Source of the DNA: Lactonifactor longoviformis DSM 17459
Lineage (GTDB): Bacteria > Bacillota > Clostridia > Lachnospirales > Lachnospiraceae
Reading direction: 5' to 3'
Assembly: GCF_900129135.1 (NCBI RefSeq)
Contig: NZ_FQVI01000030.1
Coordinates: forward strand, 1-52,906
Length of the DNA: 52,906 bases
The notes beneath the pieces were generated by a model, which did no database searches, had not been told where the DNA came from, and saw only the letters and a program-made list of their open reading frames with translations. This document shows, one piece after another, positions 23,041 through 32,085 of this stretch (position 1 is the stretch's first letter; each line of letters opens with the position of its first letter). A program made the position numbers and the translations under genes.

Positions 23041-23850
23041 CTACACGTGCAGCAGTCTGGCTGCATTTTCATATAGAATCCTGTCCAGACTGCCTGCAGA
23101 TATAAAGTCCATGCCTTTTATTCTATTCAGATACTCCTTCACACGGTCAGCTCCCTTGTCCTCAAAGGCGCTCAGTCCAAGCCGCTCGCCCTCAGAACCC
23201 CAGACAAGTTTCTGGTCCCCTAAGCTGTGCATACAGCGTCGGAGCACAAACTCTGTGAGGCCTGGGGCAAAGGTATATTCCAGAACATCTAAAAAAGTAA
23301 GATCAATGATAACATTCTCATTCATCTTTGCCACAAGAAGCGCTTCCTCCACCCAAGGATAGCCGGCGTGCATTATTACAACGTGCAGTCCCGGAAACCG
23401 TACCGCGATATCGTCAATATAGATAGGCTCATTATACCTCATCTGCTGAAACCAATGAGCCTTTATCCCTGTATGAATCAGTACCGGAACTTCTCTATCC
23501 TGGGCCAAAGCATACATTTCATCCAGCCGCCGGTCATTTGGGTAAAAGCCGCTGTGGGGATAAAGCTTACAGCCTTTTACCCCCGCCTCAAGCATAGTCT
23601 TAAGCTCCTCAGCCGGATTCTTGACCCTGTCCGGATGAACGGATCCCACTGCGTACAGACGTCCGCCGGATGCCTCTGCCAGATTCGCGGCCTTCCTCCA
23701 GGATACGTTAGTCCCGCGCTCAATTCCCTGGAGGCCGTGGTCTGTAGCCAGTATAGCTCCCCGATCCATCTGCAGACGGTCCAGAAAAGACAGAACTTCC
23801 TCAATCGCTGTATCTTCAGATATATGAATATGAAAATCTAAAATTTTCAT
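23041..23850 (-). CDS. Amidohydrolase family protein (metal-dependent TIM barrel)
   Basis: A 269-residue amidohydrolase of the 'amidohydrolase 2' type. HIHIS near the start gives the HxH metal pair. VLIHTG and VIMHAGYP supply further histidines. The last ligand region reads VWGSEGERLG where the family usually has an aspartate (GSD), so one ligand is changed to Glu or lost. Substrates in the family range from cyclic amides to carboxylated aromatics and lactones. It lies between the GntR gene and the SDR gene. Confidence 0.8.
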   Translation of the reverse strand: MKILDFHIHISEDTAIEEVLSFLDRLQMDRGAILATDHGLQGIERGTNVSWRKAANLAEASGGRLYAVGSVHPDRVKNPAEELKTMLEAGVKGCKLYPHSGFYPNDRRLDEMYALAQDREVPVLIHTGIKAHWFQQMRYNEPIYIDDIAVRFPGLHVVIMHAGYPWVEEALLVAKMNENVIIDLTFLDVLEYTFAPGLTEFVLRRCMHSLGDQKLVWGSEGERLGLSAFEDKGADRVKEYLNRIKGMDFISAGSLDRILYENAARLLHV

Positions 23851-23899
23851 GCGTTCACCTGACTTTCCAATCTGCCAGGCACTTATGCTTCCGGTACAC

Positions 23900-24649
23900 T
23901 TACGGATCCACTTTTAAGTCTACATTGTCCATATTTTGAATTACCTTCAGGAATTCCGACTTAAAAACATCCTCGTTGAGATCCATGATCATTCTAATAT
24001 GCTCAATGTGCTGCTTCATATACTCTCCGGCAGCTTTTTCATCCCGTTTCTGAAGTGCCTGGACGATTCTGATATGATCCTGATGGACAACCTTCCTCAC
24101 TTCTAAGTAGCGTCCCGTTACCTCTCTGCTCAGAGACGCCAGATTATCCACGATCTGCATAATAAGTAAAAACAAATAATTCCCCGTGGCCTTAAAGATT
24201 GTGGTGTGCAGTTTTCTGTCATCCTCCGCAAAGCTGTACGGATTCTCCAGGTTGGAATTGCGCACAATGGCCTCCACCTCTTCAATCTGCTCATCGGTTA
24301 TCAGCCGCGCTGCCATCTCAGCCGCGGCAGGTTCAAATAATTCCCGTATCTCCATTAGCTGTTCATAATTAAACTTCCCCAGATCCATACAGAGGCGGAA
24401 GGGCATCATTAATTTATCTACATCCAGATCGGAAACGTACAGTCCGTCTCCCTGGTGAATGTCGATAATTCCCGAAATCACCAGTGCGCTTACCGCCTCT
24501 CTCACAGATGGCCGCCCCACGCCGAACCGCTGTGCCAGTTCCCTCTCAGAAGGCAGCTTGTCCCCCGGCTTCATATCTGATTTTAGAATTAAATCAATGA
24601 TTTCGTTTGCTACAATATTTGCTTTTCGGTTTCCATCCAGGCTCCCCAT
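23900..24649 (-). CDS. GntR-family regulator (FadR subfamily) of the catabolic cluster
   Basis: A 249-residue regulator. The winged helix (residues 8-75) contains LPSERELAQRFGVGRPSVREAVSALV and IDIHQGDGLYVSDL. The FCD ligand domain follows (residues 95-235). It sits inside the cluster between the adenine-deaminase-like and amidohydrolase genes, and its promoter contains a TGGTAATAT site also found ahead of the first gene of the cluster. It is therefore the likely local repressor, releasing DNA when the substrate or an intermediate is bound. Confidence 0.88.
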   Translation of the reverse strand: MGSLDGNRKANIVANEIIDLILKSDMKPGDKLPSERELAQRFGVGRPSVREAVSALVISGIIDIHQGDGLYVSDLDVDKLMMPFRLCMDLGKFNYEQLMEIRELFEPAAAEMAARLITDEQIEEVEAIVRNSNLENPYSFAEDDRKLHTTIFKATGNYLFLLIMQIVDNLASLSREVTGRYLEVRKVVHQDHIRIVQALQKRDEKAAGEYMKQHIEHIRMIMDLNEDVFKSEFLKVIQNMDNVDLKVDP

Positions 24650-24734
24650 ATTTCTTTTCTCCTCTACTGTTATTCTATTATGGTAAAACGGCAGGCAGGC
24701 GGACTTCCCGCTTGCTGAATTATGGCTACACTGA

Positions 24735-24764
24735 CAATATTACCATATTTCACCGCAAGTGCAA
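24735..24764 (-). promoter_or_regulatory. Promoter and operator of the cluster's gntR gene
   Basis: On the minus strand TTGCAC (24764-24759) and TAATAT (24742-24737) are 16 bases apart. TGGTAATATTG (24745-24735) overlaps the -10 and shares nine bases with the half-operator at 35115. This suggests autoregulation and a separate transcript for gntR and the two genes after it. A further TGGTAA lies at 24681-24686 on the plus strand. The rest of 24650-24853 shows nothing. Confidence 0.5.
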
Positions 24765-24853
24765 GCTGTCCCCGCACTTCCTGTATGCTGCCTTTAGGTA
24801 AGAAATACTCTCCCGCTTTCAAGGGATACCCGGATGGAGTGGAACTGCATGGC

Positions 24854-26635
24854 TTACTCTATAACCACATCAATCAGCTTGCCTTCCCATACATCCACAA
24901 GTCCGAACTCTGACATTTTCAGTGTTCCAATCTCAACAGGAACACCCATGAGAGCCAATTGAGTCATAGGGCCGTCAAATGTACAGCCCATGTCCCTGAT
25001 TACTTTGTTAAACCCGAGGACCTCCGCAACCAGTTCCTCGAAGGTTTTTTCTGACAGCAGCCCGAACAATGGAAGGGCTACCTCAGCCACCACTTCTCCG
25101 TGACAGGCCGCAACAAAACCGCCGCCCAGCTCCTGGAGCCGGTTGGCTACCACTGCCATATCCTGATCACAGGCACCGACGATAAAAATGTCTTCCTTTT
25201 GTCCGTTCCAGGTATTGCCCATCGCGCCCTCCTTCAGACCAAAGCCCTGGACAAAACCCACACCCCATTTCCGGGAGGTTTGATACCGGTCAACTTTAGC
25301 CACCTTGAGGATATCCTGCCCTCTGTCCGCCAGAACTTTCCCGTTCTGCACAGAAAGAACTGCTGTCCTCGCTTCCGTAACCAAAAGCCCGTTTCTCTGG
25401 CCAATCACATGCACCTTTGCAGTCCCTGTCTTCCGGGGTGCGTCAACAGCAAAATCCCCAGCGCACATAACCTTCTTTGGAAGCTGTACGGTTTGATAGG
25501 CAAAATCCGGATATACCGGAGCCTGCATGCTTCCCGTATACCTGTAGTTGACCGCTGCAATCTCTCCGTTGGCAATCACAGTATCAATGGCAAACCGCGG
25601 GAGATCCGTAACAATCAGAATATCAGCGATTCTGCCCGGTGCAATTCCCCCCATATCATCATCAACCCCCGCATATCTGGCTGCACGGATGCTCGCCATC
25701 TGAACTGCGGTCATGGGATCCACGCCTCTCTCAATCATCCCCCTGACTTTATAGTCCAGGTGTCCCAGGGAGTACAGCTCCGCAACCTCTTCCTCATCTG
25801 TGCAGATCATAAAGCTGCTGGAGTCCAGTTTCCTTTCCACAAGGGTTCTGCTCATATTGTCAATGTCCCTGGCCGCCGTGCCCTGGCGGGTCATAATGGC
25901 AAGCCCCAGTCTGGCCCGGTCTACGGCCTCGCTGATCTCCACACATTCATGGGTGGAGGAATGTCCAAGGCAGCAGTAGGCCTGCAATGTCTTTTCAGGG
26001 GTCTCACTGTCATGACCCAGGTTCCTCTTGCCCTGGCGCAGCGTCTCTTCCAGAAGCTTAAGCACCACCTCGTCTTTCTCTGTCATCATGCTCACGGGCC
26101 ACTCACTGATCCCTATGCACTCCGGATAAGAGAGCAATTCAAATAAGTCTTCCGCCGGCACCTGCCCGGAATTTCCAAAGGGTCCGTTCTGTACGTAGAT
26201 TTGTGAGGCAACCTGATAAATGGGTTTTAAGGGCGTCTTTTTCATTTCATCCAGACAGAAACGTATGGCCTTCTTTCCCCTGGCAATGCCTATCTCATAA
26301 AAATCTGTGATGATGCCTGTAGTGCCGTGGGCCAGCACCGCCTTGGCAAATTCGGTCATGGTCAGCTGTGAGCCCCCCACGTGCTGGTGCGTTTCAATCA
26401 TTCCCGGACACAGGTAGCATCCCGCCGCGTCAATTCTCTTCGTATGTTCTCCGATTGTATGTGACACATCCCCAACATAGGCGATGCGGGTCCCTTTTAC
26501 AGCTATGTCCGCAGGATAGTATTCTCCGGTATATACATTTACCAGGGTTCCCCCTGTGATTACCATATCCGCCGGTTCCCTGCCCAGCGCCACCTGGGCC
26601 GCTTCTATCCTCGGTGTCTGATTTGCATACTCCAT
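24854..26635 (-). CDS. Adenine-deaminase-like amidohydrolase
   Basis: A 593-residue protein of the adenine deaminase (Ade) family. It has the N-terminal beta-sandwich and a TIM barrel. ETHQHVGGSQLTMTEFAKAVLAHGTT corresponds to the Ade metal region, and SSTHECVEISEA and CTDEEE to later conserved parts. The family's DPHEIANV segment reads DFYEIGIA, and the HVHIE-type segment reads HQHVG, so the substrate may not be adenine. A strong AGGAGG precedes the ATG. No purine salvage genes are near. It lies directly after the binding protein gene, so it probably acts on what the ABC transporter imports. Confidence 0.8.
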   Translation of the reverse strand: MEYANQTPRIEAAQVALGREPADMVITGGTLVNVYTGEYYPADIAVKGTRIAYVGDVSHTIGEHTKRIDAAGCYLCPGMIETHQHVGGSQLTMTEFAKAVLAHGTTGIITDFYEIGIARGKKAIRFCLDEMKKTPLKPIYQVASQIYVQNGPFGNSGQVPAEDLFELLSYPECIGISEWPVSMMTEKDEVVLKLLEETLRQGKRNLGHDSETPEKTLQAYCCLGHSSTHECVEISEAVDRARLGLAIMTRQGTAARDIDNMSRTLVERKLDSSSFMICTDEEEVAELYSLGHLDYKVRGMIERGVDPMTAVQMASIRAARYAGVDDDMGGIAPGRIADILIVTDLPRFAIDTVIANGEIAAVNYRYTGSMQAPVYPDFAYQTVQLPKKVMCAGDFAVDAPRKTGTAKVHVIGQRNGLLVTEARTAVLSVQNGKVLADRGQDILKVAKVDRYQTSRKWGVGFVQGFGLKEGAMGNTWNGQKEDIFIVGACDQDMAVVANRLQELGGGFVAACHGEVVAEVALPLFGLLSEKTFEELVAEVLGFNKVIRDMGCTFDGPMTQLALMGVPVEIGTLKMSEFGLVDVWEGKLIDVVIE

Positions 26636-26646
26636 AGTTCATCCTC

Positions 26647-28557
26647 CTAATTTTCCTGCAGAGAGTCGTAGATTTTCTCCAGATACACGGTGCTCATTGT
26701 CTGTATGGGGGGCTTAATGTGCCGATTCTCAGGGGGCGTACCCTGTATGGTCAGCACCGCATTCTCAACGAACATCTTTCCCATCTCTTCCGGATACTGT
26801 ACAATGGTTGCCGCCATCTCGCCCTTATAGACGTTCTGAATCGCCTCCAGTGCCCCGTTGTATCCGCACAGCAGCACATCCTCTGTCTTGTTGGCAGCCT
26901 TCAGCGCTTCCATGGCGCCAATAGCCATCTCGTCATTCATAGCCATTACTGCCGACAAGTCCGGATTACCGGCTATGATATCACTCATGGCATTAAGGCC
27001 TTCATCTCTGGCCCAATTGGCCGCCACGGATGCCGCCACTTCTATATCGGGATATTGATCAATTACGCTGTGGAAGCCTTTTAGCCGGTCTGTATTCGTG
27101 GATGACCCTGAACCGCCCTCTATAACAGCAATTTTGCCTTTCCCGCCGATCTGTTCCGTCATCCATTGCCCGGCCAGCTCACCGCCTAATACATTGTCGG
27201 TTCCAATATAGGCCACTACCTCTCCTCCGTCCACATCAGAGTCTATGGTAAATACAGGGATTCCAGCCTCATTGGCTGCCTCCACTACAGGGATATTTCC
27301 TGACGCATCAAAGGGAGTGATGGCTATGGCATCTACCTTAGTCTGGATCATATCCTCCGAGGCTTTTACATTTTCCTCAATGGTCTTAGAGCCCAGAACT
27401 GTGATATCAACCCCCATAATCTCCGCCATTGCCTCGGCCCCGTTTTTTACGGACAGGAAGAACGGGTTGCTTAAATCCCCTACTACCATCCCCAAACGGT
27501 ACCTTTTATCTGCTTTTACCGACGTGGTATAATCCAGCTTCATATCCGTATCCGTGATGGCAGCCATTGCTTTGTTGGCTGACACGGTATCTACCATATA
27601 GACAGGCGGTTTCAGGTGGTCTGTATCCGGGTAGACACCCCTTGCTGCAATATCATACGCGGCGTCTACGAACATCCTTCCCATTTCCTCCGGAAACTGG
27701 GCCACAGTTGCGGCCATATCCCCATGGTATATATTCTGTATCGCTTCTGCCGCCCCGTTGTACCCGCACAGGACAACATCCTTCGTCTTTCCGGCTGCCT
27801 TCAGCGCTTCCATCGCTCCAAGGGCCATCTCATCGTTCATAGCCATTACTGCCGCCAGGTCCGGGTTGCCGGCAATAATGTCGCTCATGGCATTCAGCCC
27901 TTCGTCTCTGGCCCAATTGGCCGCCACAGACGCCACCACCTCAATCTCCGGATACTGATCGATGACATCCCGGAATCCCTTCAGCCGGTAAGTATTGGTG
28001 GACGAGCCTGAGCCCCCTTCTATAATGGCAATCTTTCCTTTCCCATTGATTTTATCCGCCATCCATTCCCCGGCCAGTTCTCCTCCCAGCTCATTGTCCG
28101 TGCCAATATAGGAGACAACCTCTCCTCCGTCCACGGTGGAGTCAATGGTAAACACAGGGATTCCCGCCGCATTGGCGGATTCCACCAGAGGAATATTGCC
28201 TGTGGCGTCAAATGGCGTGATTGCCATAACATCCACCTTCGTTTGGATCATATCCTCCCCCGCCTTTACATTTTCCTCGATGGTCTTAGAGCCCAGGACT
28301 GTAATGGAGACACCCAGATCTTCGGCCCGCTTCTCAGCCGCCTCTTTTACTGTCAGAAAGAATGGGTTGCTCAGATCCCCCACAATCATCCCCAGCCGAA
28401 TGTCCTCAGGCTGCTTTGTCTCCCCCGTCTTACTTTCTCCCTTTGTCTCTGCCGCTTCTGTCTTCTGCTTTGCACAGCCGGGAAGCATACTCACTGCCAT
28501 TAAAGCTGCCAAAAGTATAGATATCCATCTGTTTCCCTTCCTTTGTTTTCTTTTCAT
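26647..28557 (-). CDS. ABC sugar-type substrate-binding lipoprotein with two tandem binding domains
   Basis: A 636-residue lipoprotein, about twice the family length of 310-340. A lipobox LPGC (Cys28) ends the signal peptide. Two complete Peripla_BP_4 (ribose/xylose-type) domains follow, starting near residues 53 (IRLGMIVGDLSNPFF) and 353 (YRLGMVVGDLSNPFF), exactly 300 residues apart. Long identical stretches, such as NWARDEGLNAMSDIIAG in both halves, point to a recent internal duplication. It should deliver ligand to the permease and ATPase encoded just upstream. The two domains may present two ligands or raise local affinity. It is followed after 11 bases by the adenine-deaminase-like gene. 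Confidence 0.92.
   Translation of the reverse strand: MKRKQRKGNRWISILLAALMAVSMLPGCAKQKTEAAETKGESKTGETKQPEDIRLGMIVGDLSNPFFLTVKEAAEKRAEDLGVSITVLGSKTIEENVKAGEDMIQTKVDVMAITPFDATGNIPLVESANAAGIPVFTIDSTVDGGEVVSYIGTDNELGGELAGEWMADKINGKGKIAIIEGGSGSSTNTYRLKGFRDVIDQYPEIEVVASVAANWARDEGLNAMSDIIAGNPDLAAVMAMNDEMALGAMEALKAAGKTKDVVLCGYNGAAEAIQNIYHGDMAATVAQFPEEMGRMFVDAAYDIAARGVYPDTDHLKPPVYMVDTVSANKAMAAITDTDMKLDYTTSVKADKRYRLGMVVGDLSNPFFLSVKNGAEAMAEIMGVDITVLGSKTIEENVKASEDMIQTKVDAIAITPFDASGNIPVVEAANEAGIPVFTIDSDVDGGEVVAYIGTDNVLGGELAGQWMTEQIGGKGKIAVIEGGSGSSTNTDRLKGFHSVIDQYPDIEVAASVAANWARDEGLNAMSDIIAGNPDLSAVMAMNDEMAIGAMEALKAANKTEDVLLCGYNGALEAIQNVYKGEMAATIVQYPEEMGKMFVENAVLTIQGTPPENRHIKPPIQTMSTVYLEKIYDSLQEN
26690..28401 (-). 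repeat. Tandem direct repeat of 900 bases inside the binding protein gene
   Basis: The two binding-domain copies (28401-27585 and 27501-26690 approximately) are spaced by exactly 900 bases and remain similar at the DNA level over long stretches. The copies differ at many silent sites, so this is not an assembly doubling. Confidence 0.8.
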
Positions 28558-28574
28558 CTTTCTCCTCCTAACCT

Positions 28575-29552
28575 CTAACGCTCTTTTTTGCTGAACTGAT
28601 CAATGAGAATCGCCGCAATAATGATAAGTCCGATACATACCTGCTGCCAATAGGCAGAGACTCCGATGATATTCAGTCCATTCCTGATTGAGATCGTTAT
28701 CATAACACCTACAACCGTTCCTCTCAGGCTTCCTATGCCTCCGCTCAGGGAGGTCCCCCCGATCACTACAGACGCAATGGTATCCATAACATCTGCCTCT
28801 CCGATGGTCGCCTGTCCGGAATTCAGTCTTGAGGTAACAATGACGCCTGCCAGTGCGGCTAAGGTCCCTGATATAATAAACACCAGCATCTTTGTTTTTT
28901 TTACATCAATGCCGGACAGGCCGGCCGCCTCCTCATTTCCTCCCACTGCAAACAAATTCACGCCGAATTTCGTGGATTTAACAACAACTCCGAATACGGC
29001 CAGCAGAATAAGGAAAATAATAACCGGAAATGGAACTGCCCCGATCTTACCCTGGCCCAGAAACTTAAACAGTTCAGGGAATCCATAAACAGAGGTTCCT
29101 CCTGTGATAATCAGCGCAAGCCCTCTGGCAATGCCCTGCATACTCAAGGTGGCCACAAAAGCAGGGAAATTAAACCGGGATACCAGGAACCCGTTAACGA
29201 ATCCGCACACGGTTCCCACCAACAGGGCAATGAGCAGTGCCGCGAATATAGGCAGCTGGTATTTGACACTTAATACGGCTATGACGGCCCCGGCAAACGC
29301 TTCTATAGAACCCAGAGACAGGTCGATCTGGCCGGAGATGAGAATCAGTGTCATTCCAATGGCCAGGATCATAATATTTGCCGACTGGAGAAACATATTG
29401 CTGAAATTGCTGATGGTCAGAAAATACGGTGATACAATACTCAGGGCTATCCAGATGGCGATCAGCGCAAAAAGAGTACTTAAGTTCTTTACCGTGGATC
29501 TGTTCACATACTTTCCTACCCATGCTTTCTCTTTTTCAAGCTGTGCTTTCAT
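28575..29552 (-). CDS. Ribose-type ABC transporter permease
   Basis: A 325-residue membrane protein of the RbsC/XylH type, with about ten hydrophobic segments and the conserved GQIDLSLGSIEAFAGAV, GFVNGFLVSRFNFPAFVATLSM and GGTSLSGGIGSLRGTVVG regions. It forms the pore for the cluster's substrate. The ATG at 29552 follows AGGAGG by 7 bases and overlaps the end of the ATPase gene by 17 bases; an in-frame ATG at 29603 is inside that gene and lacks a site. Confidence 0.93.
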   Translation of the reverse strand: MKAQLEKEKAWVGKYVNRSTVKNLSTLFALIAIWIALSIVSPYFLTISNFSNMFLQSANIMILAIGMTLILISGQIDLSLGSIEAFAGAVIAVLSVKYQLPIFAALLIALLVGTVCGFVNGFLVSRFNFPAFVATLSMQGIARGLALIITGGTSVYGFPELFKFLGQGKIGAVPFPVIIFLILLAVFGVVVKSTKFGVNLFAVGGNEEAAGLSGIDVKKTKMLVFIISGTLAALAGVIVTSRLNSGQATIGEADVMDTIASVVIGGTSLSGGIGSLRGTVVGVMITISIRNGLNIIGVSAYWQQVCIGLIIIAAILIDQFSKKER

Positions 29553-31056
29553 CTTTAACCTCCTTTGCGCAGTAATGAATGATAAGCTCCTCCGTAGCCT
29601 CACGGGCTGCCAGCCTGGCTGTTATATGGCCATACCGCATGACCAGGATTCTATCACTGATATTCAGAATCTCAGGCAATTCGGAGGAAATCATAATAAT
29701 GGCCGCCCCCGCCTTCGCCAGCTGTTCCATCAGGGTATAAATCTCTGCCTTGGCTCCAATATCAATTCCTCTGGTGGGCTCATCAAAGATAATAATTTTG
29801 GCATTTACGGACATCCATTTCCCCAATATCACCTTCTGCTGGTTTCCCCCGCTTAGATTTTTTACAAGCTGCTTCAGAGACGGGGTCTTTATCTTGATTA
29901 CATCCACATAATACTTCGCATTCTCAGCGACTGCTTTTTTATCCACAAAAGGACCCTTAAAAAATTTTTGTTTTGTTTTGACGCAGTTCAGCCCTGAGAC
30001 TGAGATATTGTCTTTGATGGACATATTCAGCAGCAGCCCCTGGTTTTTCCGGTCTTCCGTCAGCAGTGCGATTCCGTGGTTAACAGCATCTGTGACATTT
30101 CGGATCTGGACTTTTTTGCCCTCAATCCATATCTCACCGCTGTCCACCGGATCTGCGCCGAACACAGCCCTCACCAGTTCCGTTCTCCCTGCGCCCACAA
30201 ACCCGGATATTCCCAGGATTTCACCGGCTCTGGCAGAAAAGGAAATGTCGTGGAGTACACTGTTTTTGGAGAGATGCTTCACCTCCAGAAGCGTCTCTCC
30301 CGGCGTGATCTGCATCTTGGGATAGCGGTTAGACAAGTCTCTTCCCACCATACGGTTGATGATTTCATCCATATTCGTGTCCTTTATATCCATAGATGTA
30401 ACCAGCTGTCCGTCCCGGAGAATGGTAACACGGTCACAGATATCCATAATTTCCTCCAGCCGGTGGGAAACATAGGTGATAGAAACCCCCCGTTCCTTCA
30501 GCTCCCGGATCACCTGAAAAAGCTTTTCCTGTTCTGTGGGACTCAGGGAAGAGGTGGGCTCGTCCATAAAGATGATTTTTGCATTGTGGGACAGGGATTT
30601 TGCAATCTCTACCATCTGGGCCTGAGAAATACTTAATTTTTTTATTTTTGTCCTGGGAGAAAAGTCCAGTCCAAGCAGTTCCAGATAATGTCCTGCTTCC
30701 TCATACATCCGCTTTTTGTCGATCAGGCCATTCCTTTTAGTGGGGAGATTTCCCATAAAAATATTGGCTGCCACATCCAGTTCAGGAAGCAGATTCAGTT
30801 CCTGATGAATGACACTGATCCCCAGGTCAAATGCCTCCCTTGGGTGCTGAGGGGCATAGGGCTTTCCGTCCAGAAGAATCTCTCCTCCGTCCGGCCTGTA
30901 GATTCCCGTAAGAGATTTAATCAGTGTGGATTTTCCCGCGCCGTTCTCCCCTACCAGGGCATGGACCTCCCCCTTTTTCAGAACGAAGTCTACACCGTTT
31001 AAAGCCTGCACCCCTGCAAAATGCTTTCTCAACCCTTTCACCTCTAAAACCGGCAT
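29536..31056 (-). CDS. Ribose-type ABC transporter ATPase (two ABC domains)
   Basis: A 506-residue RbsA/MglA-type protein with two nucleotide-binding halves. The first has Walker A GENGAGKST, signature LSISQAQMVEIAKSL and Walker B IIFMDEPTSSL. The second has the degenerate P-loop GFVGAGRTE, LSGGNQQKVILGKW and IIFDEPTRGID. This asymmetry is normal for the family. It is the energy part of the importer and is overlapped by the permease gene. Confidence 0.95.
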   Translation of the reverse strand: MPVLEVKGLRKHFAGVQALNGVDFVLKKGEVHALVGENGAGKSTLIKSLTGIYRPDGGEILLDGKPYAPQHPREAFDLGISVIHQELNLLPELDVAANIFMGNLPTKRNGLIDKKRMYEEAGHYLELLGLDFSPRTKIKKLSISQAQMVEIAKSLSHNAKIIFMDEPTSSLSPTEQEKLFQVIRELKERGVSITYVSHRLEEIMDICDRVTILRDGQLVTSMDIKDTNMDEIINRMVGRDLSNRYPKMQITPGETLLEVKHLSKNSVLHDISFSARAGEILGISGFVGAGRTELVRAVFGADPVDSGEIWIEGKKVQIRNVTDAVNHGIALLTEDRKNQGLLLNMSIKDNISVSGLNCVKTKQKFFKGPFVDKKAVAENAKYYVDVIKIKTPSLKQLVKNLSGGNQQKVILGKWMSVNAKIIIFDEPTRGIDIGAKAEIYTLMEQLAKAGAAIIMISSELPEILNISDRILVMRYGHITARLAAREATEELIIHYCAKEVKDESTA

Positions 31057-31086
31057 ACTGTCACTTCCTTTCTTCCTCCGGGAAGC

Positions 31087-32067
31087 CTACGCCATCCCCA
31101 GCAGTTCCCTTGCTTTGGCAGCAATTTCCTTCTCCGAGGGGACCGTAGAAGCCTCATATTCGGGAATATAGTGGTACGGCAGATCCGGCATGGTCAGGCG
31201 GGCCATCCGGGCACCTGTCCCGCTTTCTGCTACTCTTGTCATAATCTCTCCCGCAATGCTGCCTGTTCTGGGAGACTCCTCGGCTACCAACAGCCGCCCT
31301 GTCTTTTTTACAGACTCCAGAATTATCTGATAATCCATAGGCTTAATTGTTCTGGGGTCTATCACCTCCGCCTGGATTCCCTCGGCCTTCAGTATGTCTG
31401 CTGCCCCGGATGCCCGCAATGCCATCATTCCCCAGGCGACAATGGTAATGTCCTTTCCCTCCCGCACAATTCTTCCTTTTCCTAATTCTGTCTCAAAATA
31501 GGTGTCCTCCACCTCTTCCTCCACGTCGTATACCTGCCTGTGTTCCAGGAAAATCACCGGATCTCCGCATTTTAAAGAGGCTCTCAGCAATCCCATGGCA
31601 TCCTTCACAGTGCTGGGGGCGACGATGGTGAGGCCCGGTGAATTATGGAGCCAGGCCTCCGTACACTGACTGTGCTCCGGGCCCCCTCCCCCAGCGGAAA
31701 AGAGCCCCATAGGCGCCCGGATTACCATGTGGATAGGTTCCCGGTATCTGTGCTGGTATCTCCATTTTGGAATGTCATTTACAATCTCATTTCCCACGCA
31801 CAGCAGAAAATCAGCCGCCCAGATTTCGGGAACCACTGTCATGCCGGCCAGGGCCGCGCCAAAGGCAATGCCTATAATACCGTTCTCTGCCACGGGACAT
31901 TCCAGGATGCGCTCCTTCCCATAAGTAAGATGAAACTTTGGCGTGATCACCTTTGAAAACAGAGATCCTGTGTAATAGAAGGCCTCTCCCATCATGATCA
32001 TTTCCTGGTTTTTCTGCATTTCCTCAAACAGTACTCTGCGTATTCCTTCCCTCAGTGTTACTCTCAT
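31087..32067 (-). CDS. 2-oxoacid (acetoin/pyruvate-type) dehydrogenase E1 component, beta subunit
   Basis: A 326-residue transketolase-type beta subunit. It carries MMGEAF (with the Glu that activates thiamine diphosphate), PVAENGIIGIAFGAALAG, GGGGPEHSQCTEAWLHNSPGL and IDPRTIKPMD. With the alpha subunit upstream (18 bases away) it makes an alpha2beta2 E1 that decarboxylates a 2-oxoacid or cleaves a 2-hydroxyketone such as acetoin. No E2 or E3 genes are in the window, so the partner is elsewhere or absent. Confidence 0.9.
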   Translation of the reverse strand: MRVTLREGIRRVLFEEMQKNQEMIMMGEAFYYTGSLFSKVITPKFHLTYGKERILECPVAENGIIGIAFGAALAGMTVVPEIWAADFLLCVGNEIVNDIPKWRYQHRYREPIHMVIRAPMGLFSAGGGGPEHSQCTEAWLHNSPGLTIVAPSTVKDAMGLLRASLKCGDPVIFLEHRQVYDVEEEVEDTYFETELGKGRIVREGKDITIVAWGMMALRASGAADILKAEGIQAEVIDPRTIKPMDYQIILESVKKTGRLLVAEESPRTGSIAGEIMTRVAESGTGARMARLTMPDLPYHYIPEYEASTVPSEKEIAAKARELLGMA

Positions 32068-32085
32068 GTTCTACCTCCTATCTGA

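Noticed and set aside
25100-26146. A 348-codon plus-strand frame
   Set aside because: It is antisense to the adenine-deaminase-like gene. Such long shadows are expected in G+C-balanced genes, and no start signal is seen.
26690-28401. The direct repeat in the binding protein gene as an assembly artefact
   Set aside because: The halves differ at many silent and coding positions, which an assembly doubling would not give.
29536-31056. The second ABC domain as a broken ATPase
   Set aside because: A degenerate P-loop in the C-terminal half is normal for RbsA/MglA-type proteins.
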